Shown here in pieces: positions 63,114 through 64,000 of a stretch of DNA of 64,000 bases. Both the position numbers and the translations under genes were made by a program. Position 1 is the first letter of the stretch. Every line of letters begins with the position of its first letter. The stretch comes from Cladopsammia gracilis (taxonomy: Eukaryota > Cnidaria > Anthozoa > Scleractinia > Dendrophylliidae), in NCBI GenBank assembly GCA_022457155.1, contig JAJGOT010000054.1, positions 1,883,501 through 1,947,500 on the forward strand, given 5' to 3'. The notes under the pieces were generated by a model, which had not been told where the DNA came from, did not search any database, and worked only from the letters and a program-made list of their open reading frames with translations.

Positions 63114-63142
63114 CTAAGCCAAGCTGGGACAGCTTGGCTTAG
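63114..63142. repeat. Hairpin: 13-bp perfect stem, 3-base loop
   Basis: CTAAGCCAAGCTG-GGA-CAGCTTGGCTTAG. No T-run follows, and no gene is next to it, so it is probably the core of a small element rather than a terminator. Confidence 0.7.
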
Positions 63143-63149
63143 GATGTGT

Positions 63150-64000
63150 TCAAGATACGACCCACGCGATTTTTGGGCGGGACTGGGTGGGCTGTCCACC
63201 TCTTCGTGGCTTCGCTGAAAAACTGAGCAAGAATGAATCATTTTCGCGCCAAACAAGGATTTATCATCGGCAATTACGTAATCGCACGTGAGACTGCTAA
63301 ACTATCGTTTATTAGTTTTATGTAGTCGATAAAATATGAGCGGGAGATCGGACACGAATATTTTATGGTACTTGTGAAATGAAACAATGGGTAGAGATCT
63401 GTATGAAAAGTTTATGAATACTAATTAGCTGAGCAGGTGTTTGTATCAAAAGTTAATTCTGCTGTTTAATAATTCATCAACTCAGTTGATTTGTATTGGG
63501 TTTACAAAGGTATACATGTGACTCAAATACTGCCTATTTATTGGTCATAACTGTTATGAATTATTAATGAATTTTACAATGTTATTTATTGTTATTTATT
63601 TATTAATAAGAAGAAACAATTACAACCTACTACTTAATAAAAACTATAATAAAAACCACAAACCAATGAAAAGTGCCCGATCTATCGTCTAATCTTTGGT
63701 CTTTAAGGTGATTCCTCAGAAATAAAAGTTGTCGAACGATTTTTTTTAAATTTTCCCTAACAGCTCCCTACCATAAGTTGTTTCGAAAAATTCAATAAAA
63801 AAGATAGGTCACCGTGCTCGGTAAAGAGATATGATGGACCAATGTTGCCCCATTTATGCCTATAGCAATACCGATCACGCACGTCATTATTTGATCGGTT
63901 CATGTTTCTTTTCCCGGTAACCCGTGAAAGCAAAGTTTACAATTCTTCAAAAAAACTTGATAGGTTAAAGTCTCCACCACATGGGAACACTTTAAAATAA
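63150..64000. other. No gene recognised
   Basis: AT-rich flank containing the second copy of the local repeat (about 63345-63500). Nothing else seen. Confidence 0.4.

Noticed and set aside
63114..63142. Transcription terminator.
   Set aside because: Perfect hairpin, but no T-run and no adjacent gene; a eukaryotic window.
1..64000. tRNA or rRNA genes.
   Set aside because: I saw no cloverleaf-like sequence with A and B boxes and no rRNA-like conserved stretch on either strand; a covariance-model scan would be needed to exclude them fully.

Overview
This window is repeat-dense, AT-rich eukaryotic DNA, most likely from a marine invertebrate. An anthozoan cnidarian (coral or sea anemone) is my best guess. 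The guess rests on spliced genes inside transposons and on the mix of elements: a Maverick/Polinton, a split-repeat tyrosine-recombinase retrotransposon, XerD-like recombinase genes, LINE tails ending in (CAA)n, and piggyBac-, Harbinger- and CACTA-like elements. No intact conventional host gene was recognised. Most open frames outside the Maverick are decayed transposon genes.

Layout. 1-8265: three tandem copies of a 2.4-3.2 kb unit with a GGATGGAT-like palindromic core; copy 1 carries a TTAA-flanked piggyBac-like MITE whose empty site is visible in copy 2. 9621-13898: a decayed Ngaro/DIRS-type retrotransposon on the minus strand (gag, RT, RNase H, tyrosine recombinase) with A1-ORFs-B1-A2-B2 split repeats. 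13900-24600: LINE tails, Gypsy debris, a 150-bp VNTR, a Harbinger-like MITE and a broken SWIM/YqaJ gene. 25400-30750: gag-like debris, a LINE tail, a DUF3504 (Crypton-derived) fragment and a broken XerD-like tyrosine recombinase.

31364-52680 is the centrepiece: a complete Maverick/Polinton of 21.3 kb. It has ~300-360-bp terminal inverted repeats (TIRs) and a 6-bp target duplication (CACAGG), and it sits inside a 25-bp minisatellite. It encodes a VLTF3-like late transcription factor, a two-TM protein, a fibre-like repeat protein, an A32/FtsK-type packaging ATPase, a PPxY protein, penton-like and double-jelly-roll capsid proteins, an adenovirus pVI-like basic protein, a core-protein/adenain-protease fusion, a Cys-rich protein, a parvovirus-type phospholipase A2, a DDE integrase with chromodomain, a zinc-finger/AT-hook protein and a protein-primed DNA polymerase B. 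The virion genes form a coherent set: capsid shell, packaging motor, maturation protease with substrates bearing its consensus site, a possible peptide cofactor, and membrane-penetration factors. The copy is disabled. PolB has a frameshift and an amber codon, the integrase lacks an AUG, and the ATPase is split by a 4.2-kb CACTA-like transposon (36015-40243) that carries its own divergent, spliced genes, including one with a SAM-like domain.

52681-64000: the right flank of the minisatellite, hAT-like exons, the 3' part of a Gypsy element, a long foldback element containing a LINE, and a region with a PIP-box-bearing first exon of a hAT-like gene plus several hairpins.

Most promising leads: the 11-residue pVIc-like tail (42317-42715); GSG maturation sites shared by several virion proteins; a canonical A AAA AAC slippery heptamer at the phospholipase/integrase junction; terminal hairpins inside the TIRs; and the cargo genes of the nested CACTA-like transposon.
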